A stretch of 64,000 nt of DNA. Origin: GWE2-42-39 sp963662895 (GTDB lineage Bacteria > Bacteroidota > Bacteroidia > Bacteroidales > Prolixibacteraceae). The notes beneath the pieces are model-generated. The model was not told where the DNA came from. It saw nothing but the letters and a program-made list of their open reading frames with translations, and made no database searches. This document shows positions 26,318-35,024 of this stretch, piece after piece. Made by a program: the position numbers and the translations under genes. Where the stretch lies: contig OY759981.1 of the NCBI GenBank assembly GCA_963662895.1, positions 2,232,001 to 2,296,000 on the forward strand, given 5' to 3'. The stretch's first letter is position 1. Each line of letters starts with the position of its first letter.

Positions 26318-27097
26318 ATGATCCGTTTTGCAATTTTATTCGTTTTATTGTTGGGCATTAACACTTTTACAGGTGCCTTAACTACAAAAAATAGTGAAAT
26401 TGCAAATCTGGATCAGGAAAAAACAGGTTCCCGCTACTGTATCGTAGTGGGGAGTTTTTCATCATTGGTAAATGCCCGGAGATACGGAGCATCGGTTCAG
26501 GCGAAAAGGAAGGATTATGAAGTTACTTACCGTGACAACGGGAACGGTTTTTACAGGGTTTGTTTGTTTCGTTTTATGACCGGGGCAGAAGCTAAAAAAC
26601 GTATTCAGGAGCTACTTGCCGATAAGCTTTTTAAACAAGCCTGGGTACTTGCTTATAAAGAAAGAGCAGATAAAATTACCACGAAAACACAGCTGTCAGA
26701 AAATGTGGTAAAAACGGAGGGAACCGTTAAGGGAATAAAATTACCCCCCGGAACAAGCATAAAAATTACAACTCCGGAACCGGCACCTAAAGAAGTTATC
26801 AGTCCGGTTCAACAAGAACGAACACATATGCACTATTGCCTTGTTGTTGGTAATTATGCTTCAGCGAATGAAGCCAAAGAAGTTGGTAGTACGCTTCAAA
26901 ACAACGGGTACGGGTACACTCTTTTTTTCCGCAAAAGCGAAAACGATACGTACTATGTTTGTATGTATAATCTGAAAACGAAGCCCGACGCTGAAAAACG
27001 TCTGGATAAGATGCAACACATCGACGGGATATTTGCGAATGCGTGGGTATTGGGCTACGATATTGTCCGTGAAAATATTAGTATCGACAAATTGTGA
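26318..27097 (+). CDS. Periplasmic protein with two SPOR domains
   Basis: 259 residues with a signal peptide (FAILFVLLLGINTFTGA). SPOR domain one at ~40-115 (RYCIVVGSFSSLVNARRYGASVQAKRKDYEVTYRDNGNGFYRVCLFRF) and two at ~170-250 (HYCLVVGNYASANEAKEVGSTLQNNGYGYTLFF..DTYYVCMYNL), joined by a charged linker. It is presumably a peptidoglycan-binding partner of the adjacent SPOR lipoprotein. The last bases overlap the GTG start of the next gene (GTGA). Confidence 0.9.
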   Translation: MIRFAILFVLLLGINTFTGALTTKNSEIANLDQEKTGSRYCIVVGSFSSLVNARRYGASVQAKRKDYEVTYRDNGNGFYRVCLFRFMTGAEAKKRIQELLADKLFKQAWVLAYKERADKITTKTQLSENVVKTEGTVKGIKLPPGTSIKITTPEPAPKEVISPVQQERTHMHYCLVVGNYASANEAKEVGSTLQNNGYGYTLFFRKSENDTYYVCMYNLKTKPDAEKRLDKMQHIDGIFANAWVLGYDIVRENISIDKL

Positions 27098-28512
27098 AAC
27101 ATCGTGAACCAGTTGCTGCAGGTCGTTTTTACCCCGGGAGCAGAAACGAACTGAAAGCAAACCTGGAACAACTTTTCCTGGCTTGCCGGCCATCATTTAA
27201 CCTGAAAACATTACGGGCTGTTATTGCCCCGCATGCAGGGTATATCTTTTCGGGAGAAGTAGCTGCCTCTGCTTACAATCAGTTGCCTGCAGATGCTGTT
27301 TATCAGCGGGTTTTTATTTTTGCTTCCAGCCATTGTGCCCGTTATAAGGGAGCTTCTATATACAATCAGGGACATTACAAAACACCTGTTGGAAAAATAG
27401 AAGTTGATTTGGAACTGGTTGATCAGCTTATCGGCAATCACGATGTTTTTAGTTTTTATCCCGAAGCACACAGCGACGAGCACAGCGTCGAGGTGCAACT
27501 TCCATTCCTGCGTTACAAGCTGGGTAAATCGTTTAAACTGGTTCCGGTTGTGATCGGTACAAACGACCTGAAGGAGATTGAACAAATTGCCGGAGCATTG
27601 AGGCCTTATTTTACCCGGGAGAACCTGTTTGTGGTTTCAACCGATTTTTCCCATTACCCTCATGATGATGATGCCCGGGAAGTGGATCAACGAACTGCTG
27701 AAGCAATCCTGAAAAACGATCCGGATGAATTTTATAAAACAATTCAGGAAAACAAAAAACTGGCTGTTTCCAACCTGGTAACCAGTATTTGCGGATGGAG
27801 TTCGATGCTTGCTTTGTTGTATCTGACAGCCGGGAATGAATTGCTGAAATACCACCATATTCAGTATAAAAATTCGGGCGATGCAAAACTTTATTCCGAC
27901 AGGAACAGGGTAGTAGGCTACCACGCAATGGTGGTAAGCGATACGTGGAAAGAGACTTTTTCCCTTTCAGAAAGAGATAAAGAATATCTGTTGAAACTGG
28001 CAAGGGAACGGTTGTCGAAGTATCTTCGCCGCCAGGTTTATATTTCTTCGGAAGAAAATATCCCGGAAGCCGCTAAAGTGCAGGCCGGGGCATTTGTCAC
28101 TATTTATAAAGGCCGTGAATTGAGAGGCTGTATTGGCCGGTTTTCAGGAGGACAACAACTTTATAAACTGGTGGAAGAACTTGCCGTTTCGTCGGCCAAC
28201 GATTATCGTTTCGACCCGGTTTCGGAAGCAGATTTACCCGAAATAAATATCGAAATTTCGGTCTTAACCCCTTTGAAACGGATTTTCAGTATTGATGAAT
28301 TTGAACTAGGGAAACACGGCATTTATATTAAGCAAGGTGACCGCACAGGAACTTTTTTGCCCCAGGTTGCCGGGAAAACCGGATGGGACAAAGAAAAATT
28401 TATTAGCCGTTGTTCACGTGACAAGGCACAAATCGGGACTGACGGATGGAAGAGTGCGGAGTTATATACCTACGAAGCTATTATTTTCAGTGAGAAGAAA
28501 ATTTTACATTGA
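27094..28512 (+). CDS. AmmeMemoRadiSam system proteins B and A fused (MEMO1-like + AMMECR1)
   Basis: 472 residues, GTG start overlapping the previous stop by four bases. The N-terminal ~270 residues are a MEMO1-family domain (AAGRFYPGS at the start, VIAPHAGYIFSG, SSHCARYKG, SDEHSVEVQLPFL, VVSTDFSHYP). Residues ~280-470 are an AMMECR1 domain (AAKVQAGAFVTIYKGRELRGCIGRF, FDPVSEADLPEINIEISVLTPL). In many genomes these occur with a radical SAM protein, which is not visible here. The biochemical activity of the system is unresolved; dioxygenase and radical-chemistry roles have been suggested. Confidence 0.93.
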   Translation: MKHREPVAAGRFYPGSRNELKANLEQLFLACRPSFNLKTLRAVIAPHAGYIFSGEVAASAYNQLPADAVYQRVFIFASSHCARYKGASIYNQGHYKTPVGKIEVDLELVDQLIGNHDVFSFYPEAHSDEHSVEVQLPFLRYKLGKSFKLVPVVIGTNDLKEIEQIAGALRPYFTRENLFVVSTDFSHYPHDDDAREVDQRTAEAILKNDPDEFYKTIQENKKLAVSNLVTSICGWSSMLALLYLTAGNELLKYHHIQYKNSGDAKLYSDRNRVVGYHAMVVSDTWKETFSLSERDKEYLLKLARERLSKYLRRQVYISSEENIPEAAKVQAGAFVTIYKGRELRGCIGRFSGGQQLYKLVEELAVSSANDYRFDPVSEADLPEINIEISVLTPLKRIFSIDEFELGKHGIYIKQGDRTGTFLPQVAGKTGWDKEKFISRCSRDKAQIGTDGWKSAELYTYEAIIFSEKKILH

Positions 28513-29649
28513 AGTAATAAGTTCCCCTACCGATTTCAATGTATCCGCAGCTTTTTCAAGTGTTTCGTTGTTTTTTGCAAAACAAAGGCGGAGCATTTTC
28601 AGTTTCGTTTTCTCATGGAAAAAACTGGAAAGCGGAAGTGTAGCCAATCCGTAATCGTTAAGCAAACGAAAGGCAAAATCAGTGTCTTTCTCGTCTGACA
28701 ATTCCGAATAATCGAGCAATTGGAAATAGCTTCCCAGAGCTGGTTTGAAGCTAAAACGGCTGCCGGCCATCAGGCGTTTGAAGTAATTGCGTTTACCCTG
28801 ATATGTTTCCGATATTTCGAGATAACTCCTGTCTTCCCTGATAAATTCAGCCAGCGCGTACTGTAACGGGGTATTTGCATTGAACACCTGGAACTGGTGT
28901 ACATTCCTGAAGTTCTGCATCAGATTTTCAGGGGCAAGGCAGTAGGCAATACCCCAACCGTTTATATTATAGGCAGGGCCGAAAGAAGAAACCAGAAAAC
29001 TGCGGCTGACCAGTTTTTCATACCTGGCTATACTTTGATGTTTCTTATTGTCGTAAACAAACGATTCGAAAATTTCATCACTCAAAACCACAATGTTCGT
29101 TCCGTTGGTGATTTTTTGCAGCTGCATCATGTCTTCTTCAGAAAGAACTGTTCCTGTGGGGTTATGTGGCGAATTAAGAATGATCATCCGGGTTTTGGAG
29201 TTAATTATTTTCCGGAGTTCTTCCCAATCGATATGGAAATCAGGTAGTTTTAAAGATACGAACTTGGGACGCCCTCCATTGAGGGTGATGGCTGGCACGT
29301 ACGATTGAAAGGCCGGTTCAAAGACAACCACCTCATCGTCTTCCCTGACTACAGAAGAGATCGCTGTATTTATAGCCTGAATATGCCCTGCTGTGATGTT
29401 TATTTCCGTATCAGGAAGATAGGTGTGTCCGTATAATTGTTTTACGCGTGCCGAAATTTCAGCCCGTAATTCAGGAATACCTTCCATCGGGGCAACATTA
29501 TTATAGCCTGAACGAATGTATTGGGAAGCCAGTTCTGTCAATTCTGCAGGACATGGAAATTCGCTTTCCCTCACGGCCATATCAATGATTTCCGGTTTTT
29601 CTGTCTGTTTATTTTTCATTTGAAAAAATGCTTCCATTGTTATTCGCAT
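28504..29649 (-). CDS. Methionine-aminotransferase-like (fold type I) protein lacking the PLP lysine
   Basis: 381 residues. Its best match in memory is the YbdL/methionine aminotransferase group: NNVAPMEGIPELRAEIS, FEPAFQSYVPAI, NSPHNPTGTVLSEED, VVLSDEIFESFVYD, NANTPLQYALAEFI and LRLCFAK near the end. The segment that should read SSFGKTYxxTGWKxGY is SSFGPAYNINGWGIAYC: Pro225 replaces the Schiff-base Lys, and the Lys after Trp is Gly. In addition the Tyr of DE-x-Y is Phe194 and the phosphate loop TAGATEA is TAGHIQA. Asn163, Asp191 and the C-terminal Arg remain. It is not obviously a sequencing error, because several cofactor contacts changed in an otherwise intact frame. Probably a pseudoenzyme or repurposed enzyme. 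It is convergent with, and overlaps by 9 bases, the AMMECR1 fusion. Confidence 0.85.
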   Translation of the reverse strand: MRITMEAFFQMKNKQTEKPEIIDMAVRESEFPCPAELTELASQYIRSGYNNVAPMEGIPELRAEISARVKQLYGHTYLPDTEINITAGHIQAINTAISSVVREDDEVVVFEPAFQSYVPAITLNGGRPKFVSLKLPDFHIDWEELRKIINSKTRMIILNSPHNPTGTVLSEEDMMQLQKITNGTNIVVLSDEIFESFVYDNKKHQSIARYEKLVSRSFLVSSFGPAYNINGWGIAYCLAPENLMQNFRNVHQFQVFNANTPLQYALAEFIREDRSYLEISETYQGKRNYFKRLMAGSRFSFKPALGSYFQLLDYSELSDEKDTDFAFRLLNDYGLATLPLSSFFHEKTKLKMLRLCFAKNNETLEKAADTLKSVGELITSM

Positions 29650-29770
29650 GTTTTTATTATGGCATATATCATACCATGATTGGCAGGCAAAGATAAAAAT
29701 TTAAATTACTGTTATATTTATTTATTCCCCCCCTCATTATCAAAAATACGTAATTAATTATTAAAAAGCA

Positions 29771-30496
29771 CTAGTTGAAAACTTCTTTTAGGACACGTAA
29801 TGATTTTAGTTCTCCGACAAATTCAAAATGTATCTGGTAAAATTCAATCAGTTTTTGTAGTAAAACCTGACGGTCGGAAGTGGTGATGGAAAATTCGTGC
29901 AGATTGGAAAAACTGAGTTCGAAAAGGCGGGCAAAGGCTTCAGTAGTACGCTTGTCCATGAATCTCGGGTGAGCCGGTTCCGACGAAACAAACTCTGCTT
30001 TTTCCAGATCGAAGTAAAACGATACCGGACGGTTGTCCCGGTTGGGGAAAATACCCAGAAAGACCGTTAGCTTAAATAAAAACCACAGGTGAAAATTGGC
30101 AATTCCTTTTTCTGCAAGGTCAAGAAAAGTGAGTGCATGAAAAATAAAGTCAAATAACTCACGGTTAGTTTCCTCTTCGCGCAGGCATTTGTATAATATT
30201 TCAGCAAGAAAAATAACCAGTGAACTTTTCCTGACATCATAAGGAATACTGGTATAGGGTACTGCAATTTTTGCACTTTTCAGCCGATTGATATTACGTC
30301 CGGTTTTATGATAAACTTCAAGGTCAAGTAAATACAAGGGCTGTAAAACAGCTGCTTTAACCATTGTTTTTTTACTGTGTACGCCATTTATGATGTACGA
30401 TTGCCGTCCGAATTCTTCTGTGTAGATAGTGGTAATTATGCTATTTTCGGAATATCTGACCTGATGAAGTAATATGCCGCGTGTTTTTTCGAGCAA
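29771..30496 (-). CDS. recO: DNA repair protein RecO
   Basis: 241 residues. N-terminal OB fold opening MLEKTRGILLHQVRYSENSIITTIYTEEFGRQSYIINGVHSKK is typical for Bacteroidota RecO; the helical rest contains EILYKCLREEETNRELFDFI. RecO loads RecA with RecR on SSB-coated DNA. Bacteroidota versions often lack the full zinc-finger cysteines, and none are evident here. It follows porZ with a 3-base gap, an arrangement I know from other members of the phylum. Confidence 0.93.
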   Translation of the reverse strand: MLEKTRGILLHQVRYSENSIITTIYTEEFGRQSYIINGVHSKKTMVKAAVLQPLYLLDLEVYHKTGRNINRLKSAKIAVPYTSIPYDVRKSSLVIFLAEILYKCLREEETNRELFDFIFHALTFLDLAEKGIANFHLWFLFKLTVFLGIFPNRDNRPVSFYFDLEKAEFVSSEPAHPRFMDKRTTEAFARLFELSFSNLHEFSITTSDRQVLLQKLIEFYQIHFEFVGELKSLRVLKEVFN

Positions 30497-30499
30497 GGA

Positions 30500-32830
30500 T
30501 TAGTGGATAAATAAAAGTTTGGTTACAAAAGTTTCTTCCCCGGTTTTGTCGTTTAAAAATACAAGGTATACGCCTGTATGGCAGCGGTTCCCGTTCAGGT
30601 TATTACCATCCCACGAAACCTGTCCGCCCACGGATGTTTCATGAAATACCAGGTTTCCGCTGATGTCGGTAATTTTTACGTCAGTATCTTCCATCAGGCC
30701 GGTTACCACGACAGGCCCGTCGTAAGTTTCACGGACCGGGTTCGGATACACATATACATCGGTAAATGCTTCATCGGGTTCTGTCGCCTCTCCCATGTAT
30801 GAAATAAGCCCTTCGCTGGTCCCGAAAAATATTTCACCTGTGTTGTTGTTAATGGTGATTGATGTAATTTCGTCTGATAACAGGGCTGAATTATCAACTG
30901 TGAAATGTTCAAGCTCTTCTTCTCCATCTTCAGAAATTAAAAAAACGCCATCGGTTTTGGTTCCGCACCATTTCCGGTTAGCCCCGTCGACGGCAATAGC
31001 TGTTACTGTTTCACCGGACAATAGCGGGTGATAAATCCCATCGTCCATGTCAAGGCCAGGTTGTTCGGCATATAGAGGGTTATCATCGGTCGCATCCCAG
31101 ATGAGGGAGGGATTGTTGTAAACCGCGACACCCCCGGCAGCCCCGACCCAGATGGCACCGTCACGGTCGATGGTCATGCAGTAAACTTCGTGCATTTCCA
31201 GCTCCTCTTCTTGTTCCCCGTTCGTGAAATAAGCTACATTTCGCTGCCATTTCCTGTCTTCATTTTCACCTTTTACCACGTAAATATCCTTATTTCTGTT
31301 TGACAGGGCAATCCATTTATCGCCATCTTCGGTAATCACAATATCTCCAAAATTAGGATCGTTGGCAATATCCGGCAGTGAATAAGCTTTCCATTCGCCG
31401 TCCTTATAAGATGACAATGGTTTACCTGCCCCTCCGTTATTAACCCACAGGGTTCCGTCGCTGTCGAAAGCCATTCCTCCAATTCTCACGTAGTCAGCAT
31501 TTACAACGACTGTCTGTAAAGTACTGTTATGATAGCTATATTGTTTGATAAATTCATCATTCAGGAACTCTAAAATTCCGGCGCCCCAGCATCCTGCGAA
31601 AACATGTTCCGGATTATCGGGATCAGTTACAATACAAACCACATCACGAAAATCAGCCATTTCAGGATATGTTTCCTGATCACAGGCAGTCCAGGTCCCT
31701 TCCGAATATTTTTGGAAACGGGCCTGGTTCCATAGGTTTCCCCAGGCGGCATCACGCCCGCCGGAAGTAACCCAAAGGTCACTTCCTGAGTGATAGAGAC
31801 TAAATACCTTATTGTCAACAGGGCCATCGGGTGATAATTGTTCACACTCATTGCCTGTTTTATGTACCAGGCCGTACTGGTTATCGGCTATCCAGTAAGT
31901 ACCGTCTTCATTCAGCAGCGTTGAACGTGGATAAATCCCGGTACTTTGAGAACCGGGGAAAATATACTGGTAAATTTTATCAATAACCGTCCCGTCTTCA
32001 GCAAAAATATAAACATCTCCATCGTTTGAAATAATAATGCGGTCGTTGAAAGTGCTTGTCATGTCGTAAACTTTACTGATTTCAGTAAAAACCCGGGACC
32101 ATGTGCCGTTGCTGAGCATATAAAGTTCATCGTTGTCTGTTTCCGGTGAATAACAGGCCACTATTTTACTGTTAAAATTTTCAATATGGGTATAACTTCC
32201 GTCAGGATAGGGAATGTTTTCGAAACGGTACCAGTTTGAATAATCCTGAAGATTGGGCTCACTTGCCGAAGCATAATAAATTCCTTCTTCTGTTGACGCA
32301 TAAAAATTGGTTCCGTCGGAAGCAATATCGTATACATTAATGTGGTCACCCTCGTCGCCAATATACCAGGTATCTTTTACTTCCTTTTTTTCAATATTAA
32401 GAACCACGATACCAAAACCACAGGCCAGATAAGCCAGGCTGCCGTCGAACATAACACTGTTGACAGTTTTGTTCCCTAAAATCTGCTTGCGTTTTATATC
32501 GGAGAGGTTATAAATTTCTTTATCAAAAATTAAGTCGATATTACTATTTTCGTAAGCAATTAATACAACATCATTTTCAGATCCGTAAGCAAGTGTTCCG
32601 ACACCCACATCCGATAAATCATTGATACTGCTAAGTTTTTGTATGCTGTTATCATTTTTGTTATAAGTAAAAAGCCCCCCGTTGCCTGAACAATAAATCA
32701 TTTCGCCGGTATCAATAAGTTTCGATGCCGAGCGGTACGATTGGTAGCTGGTCCATTCTCCAACCTGGGCTTTGGCATGTGTTAACCCTCCTAAAATGAT
32801 GAAGATAGCCGAAAATAATTTTAGTCTCAT
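30500..32830 (-). CDS. porZ: Type IX secretion system protein PorZ
   Basis: 776 residues from the ATG at 32830, which overlaps the rdgB stop by one base (TGATG). Signal peptide ends AKAQ. The mature start VGEWTSYQSYRSASKLIDTGEMIYCSGNGGLFTYNKNDNSIQKLSSINDLSDVGVGTLAY is the PorZ N-terminal propeller signature. Two propeller domains follow, and a C-terminal domain (VYVYPNPVRETYDGPVVVTGLMEDTDVKITDISGNLVF..WDGNNLNG) of the T9SS type A sorting class. PorZ sits on the surface and helps the PorU sortase attach cargo to anionic LPS, so the organism should have a T9SS. Confidence 0.92.
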   Translation of the reverse strand: MRLKLFSAIFIILGGLTHAKAQVGEWTSYQSYRSASKLIDTGEMIYCSGNGGLFTYNKNDNSIQKLSSINDLSDVGVGTLAYGSENDVVLIAYENSNIDLIFDKEIYNLSDIKRKQILGNKTVNSVMFDGSLAYLACGFGIVVLNIEKKEVKDTWYIGDEGDHINVYDIASDGTNFYASTEEGIYYASASEPNLQDYSNWYRFENIPYPDGSYTHIENFNSKIVACYSPETDNDELYMLSNGTWSRVFTEISKVYDMTSTFNDRIIISNDGDVYIFAEDGTVIDKIYQYIFPGSQSTGIYPRSTLLNEDGTYWIADNQYGLVHKTGNECEQLSPDGPVDNKVFSLYHSGSDLWVTSGGRDAAWGNLWNQARFQKYSEGTWTACDQETYPEMADFRDVVCIVTDPDNPEHVFAGCWGAGILEFLNDEFIKQYSYHNSTLQTVVVNADYVRIGGMAFDSDGTLWVNNGGAGKPLSSYKDGEWKAYSLPDIANDPNFGDIVITEDGDKWIALSNRNKDIYVVKGENEDRKWQRNVAYFTNGEQEEELEMHEVYCMTIDRDGAIWVGAAGGVAVYNNPSLIWDATDDNPLYAEQPGLDMDDGIYHPLLSGETVTAIAVDGANRKWCGTKTDGVFLISEDGEEELEHFTVDNSALLSDEITSITINNNTGEIFFGTSEGLISYMGEATEPDEAFTDVYVYPNPVRETYDGPVVVTGLMEDTDVKITDISGNLVFHETSVGGQVSWDGNNLNGNRCHTGVYLVFLNDKTGEETFVTKLLFIH

Positions 32831-33414
32831 CAACTTATTTGCAATTCATTCAAGTAATTAACCAGTTTCCCGACAGCCTGTCCCCGGTGGCTGATTTTAT
32901 TTTTAGTTTCAGCATTCATTTCGGCAAATGATTGGGTAAAACCGCCGGGCCTGAAAATGGGATCGTAGCCAAACCCTGCCTTTCCTTTTGGTTCACGAAG
33001 TATCTCACCATTAACAATGCCTTCGAACTGTTTTTCCTGCCCGTCGGTCACCAGTGAAATAACAGTTCTGAAACGGGCTTTGCGTGAATTTATTGTTTCC
33101 ATCTGACGAAGAACCTTTTGCATGTTGGCGACGGATGATTTTTCTTTGCCTGCATAGCGTGCCGAATAAACACCCGGGGCGCCGTTTAATGCCTCGATCT
33201 CCAGCCCGGTATCGTCGGCAAAACAATTATAGCCGAACTTATTGTAAATATAAAAAGCTTTTTCAGAGGCGTTCCCTTCCAGTGTTTCCTGGTTTTCGGG
33301 AACCTCGTCGGTACAGCCAATATCTTTCAGGCTCAGCAATTCAATTGAATTTCCAAGTATCTGTTGCAGTTCGCGTAATTTGTACTGATTATTCGTAGCA
33401 AATACCAGTTTCAT
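32830..33414 (-). CDS. rdgB: XTP/dITP diphosphatase (Ham1/RdgB family)
   Basis: 194 residues. MKLVFATNNQYKLRELQQIL at the start (T/SxNxxK motif), CFADDTGLEIEALNGAPGVYSARYAG in the middle, GKAGFGYDPIFRPGGFTQSFAEM and SHRGQA near the end are all diagnostic. It hydrolyses non-canonical purine triphosphates (ITP, XTP) to monophosphates, keeping them out of DNA. First gene of the rdgB-porZ-recO run. Confidence 0.96.
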   Translation of the reverse strand: MKLVFATNNQYKLRELQQILGNSIELLSLKDIGCTDEVPENQETLEGNASEKAFYIYNKFGYNCFADDTGLEIEALNGAPGVYSARYAGKEKSSVANMQKVLRQMETINSRKARFRTVISLVTDGQEKQFEGIVNGEILREPKGKAGFGYDPIFRPGGFTQSFAEMNAETKNKISHRGQAVGKLVNYLNELQIS

Positions 33415-33454
33415 CTTTTTTACCTGATTTTTATTATTCCCCGTAAAAGTAGAA

Positions 33455-33487
33455 AATCCTGTCAGGTTTCGAAAATCTGACAGGATT
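33455..33487 (-). terminator. Intrinsic terminator of the C1 peptidase gene
   Basis: AATCCTGTCAG (33455-33465) and CTGACAGGATT (33477-33487) form a perfect 11-bp stem. On the - strand it is followed by TTTCTACTTTT. It lies 19 bases after the peptidase stop and before rdgB. Confidence 0.7.
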
Positions 33488-33506
33488 GGAAGGTAGGTAA
33501 AATATT

Positions 33507-34877
33507 TTAAAACATCGGGTCCCAGGGAGGCAGCATTACCGGTTTCTGGCTGTATATTTCCAGCACCCTGTCGCTCACGTATTTTTTGTTTACCACGATG
33601 CGGAACATGTATTCACTAAACCATTTGTCGGTAAAAGTCAGGAAGCCGTCTTTCCCGGCAGAGCTTCCCCAGCTGTTTTCGAATTGCCATTTCAACGGGT
33701 TTTCATTTTCATCAACTTCAACAGCGATAAGGTTCATGGCATGGCTAGACCCACTATCTTTTGATTGGATCCGTTGTTTTTTATTCATTCCAAATGAGAC
33801 GCCATAAACCGATTCAAAATCGTAGTTATCAATGTCCAGAACACCGTAGTCGCGGCGTAGTTGTTTGCCTACATCTGAAGAAGTGTACATTGGGTCGTTG
33901 TTTTTTATTGACTCGATACAGAATTTTTTTATAACATCGACCGGAAGGTTTACATAGTGCCAGTTTTCACCCTCGTTAATGTTCCGGTAGTTTTCAATTT
34001 CATAATGTTTCCAATAGGGGCGGGTAGGATCGTTCATCAGCATTACATAATCTGAAAGTTTGAGGTCGCCCAACACTTCTTTCATAAACGACTGTGGCGT
34101 ATATTCTTTCTTTTCACTAAGTTTTCCGTCTTTGTCTTCATATCGCCAGGTAAATTTCGTTGGAGGTTCGCCCAGGTTCAATGCCAGCATTCGGTACACT
34201 TCGCTTAGCATTTTCGTTTTACGTTGTTCAATGTCTTTGGTCTTACTTTTGTTTGCAACCATTTCGCGCAGGGCAAGGCCATCTTCACGCAGTTTACGTT
34301 TAATGAGTTTTGTCATCCACGAGGTGTTTTCGCTGGAGTTTGTTTCTTCCATGGCTTCTTTTGGGATCATACCATATTTAACGGCAAGGTTTACGAAGTT
34401 AATCCATTGTCCACCATCGTTAATAGGTGATCCGAAATACCAGCGAACTTTTTCGTCATCTAATGGTAGATCTGCTGTTGCAATTATGTTTTCGAGGAAG
34501 AGGTTTGATTTTTCCAGCATATCATAAAAGTACAGGTAGATTTCCGAGTACTCAAATTCTTTTGTGTTGAATGTTTTTGTGGCCATTGGCCTGAAAACAT
34601 TTAGCGAAGCAAACAACCAACAACGTCCTGATTTCTTCTGGTTGGTAATTCCCGAAACATCTACTTTATACGTGAAGTAATGGTCAACAGTCCCTTCATT
34701 CTCACGACTCCATGCCAATTTGGAAATATCGTTCGACGAGAGTGCATTTTGCATAGCCTTGGTGTAGGCGTCTTTCTGGAAACCCGATCTGATTTGTTTT
34801 AACTGATCGCCGGAAATACTCTGGGCGAATGAAGAGATACTAATGAAAAAGGTCAAAAACAGGATTATTATTCTCAT
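33507..34877 (-). CDS. C1-family aminopeptidase C / bleomycin hydrolase-like peptidase, exported
   Basis: 456 residues. Signal peptide (IIILFLTFFISISSFAQ). Papain-type catalytic residues in bleomycin-hydrolase context: NQKKSGRCWLFASLNVFRP (Cys86), SGSSHAMNLIAVEVDENENPLKWQFENSWG (His and Asn), and DKWFSEYMFRIVV at the end. Cytosolic PepC enzymes usually lack a signal peptide; this one is predicted periplasmic, as is common in Bacteroidota. Monocistronic, with a terminator hairpin after the stop. Confidence 0.92.
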   Translation of the reverse strand: MRIIILFLTFFISISSFAQSISGDQLKQIRSGFQKDAYTKAMQNALSSNDISKLAWSRENEGTVDHYFTYKVDVSGITNQKKSGRCWLFASLNVFRPMATKTFNTKEFEYSEIYLYFYDMLEKSNLFLENIIATADLPLDDEKVRWYFGSPINDGGQWINFVNLAVKYGMIPKEAMEETNSSENTSWMTKLIKRKLREDGLALREMVANKSKTKDIEQRKTKMLSEVYRMLALNLGEPPTKFTWRYEDKDGKLSEKKEYTPQSFMKEVLGDLKLSDYVMLMNDPTRPYWKHYEIENYRNINEGENWHYVNLPVDVIKKFCIESIKNNDPMYTSSDVGKQLRRDYGVLDIDNYDFESVYGVSFGMNKKQRIQSKDSGSSHAMNLIAVEVDENENPLKWQFENSWGSSAGKDGFLTFTDKWFSEYMFRIVVNKKYVSDRVLEIYSQKPVMLPPWDPMF

Positions 34878-35024
34878 TTTATTTGGATTTTGGAAAGTTG
34901 TTATCTGCCAAAAATAGGAATTATCCTCAAAAATAAAGAGAAAAAACAGTCAGGGCTGTTCAATTCTCCAATATATTGTGAAAAATGAAAAAACAGCGTA
35001 ACTTTCTTCATAAAAATTGATAAG

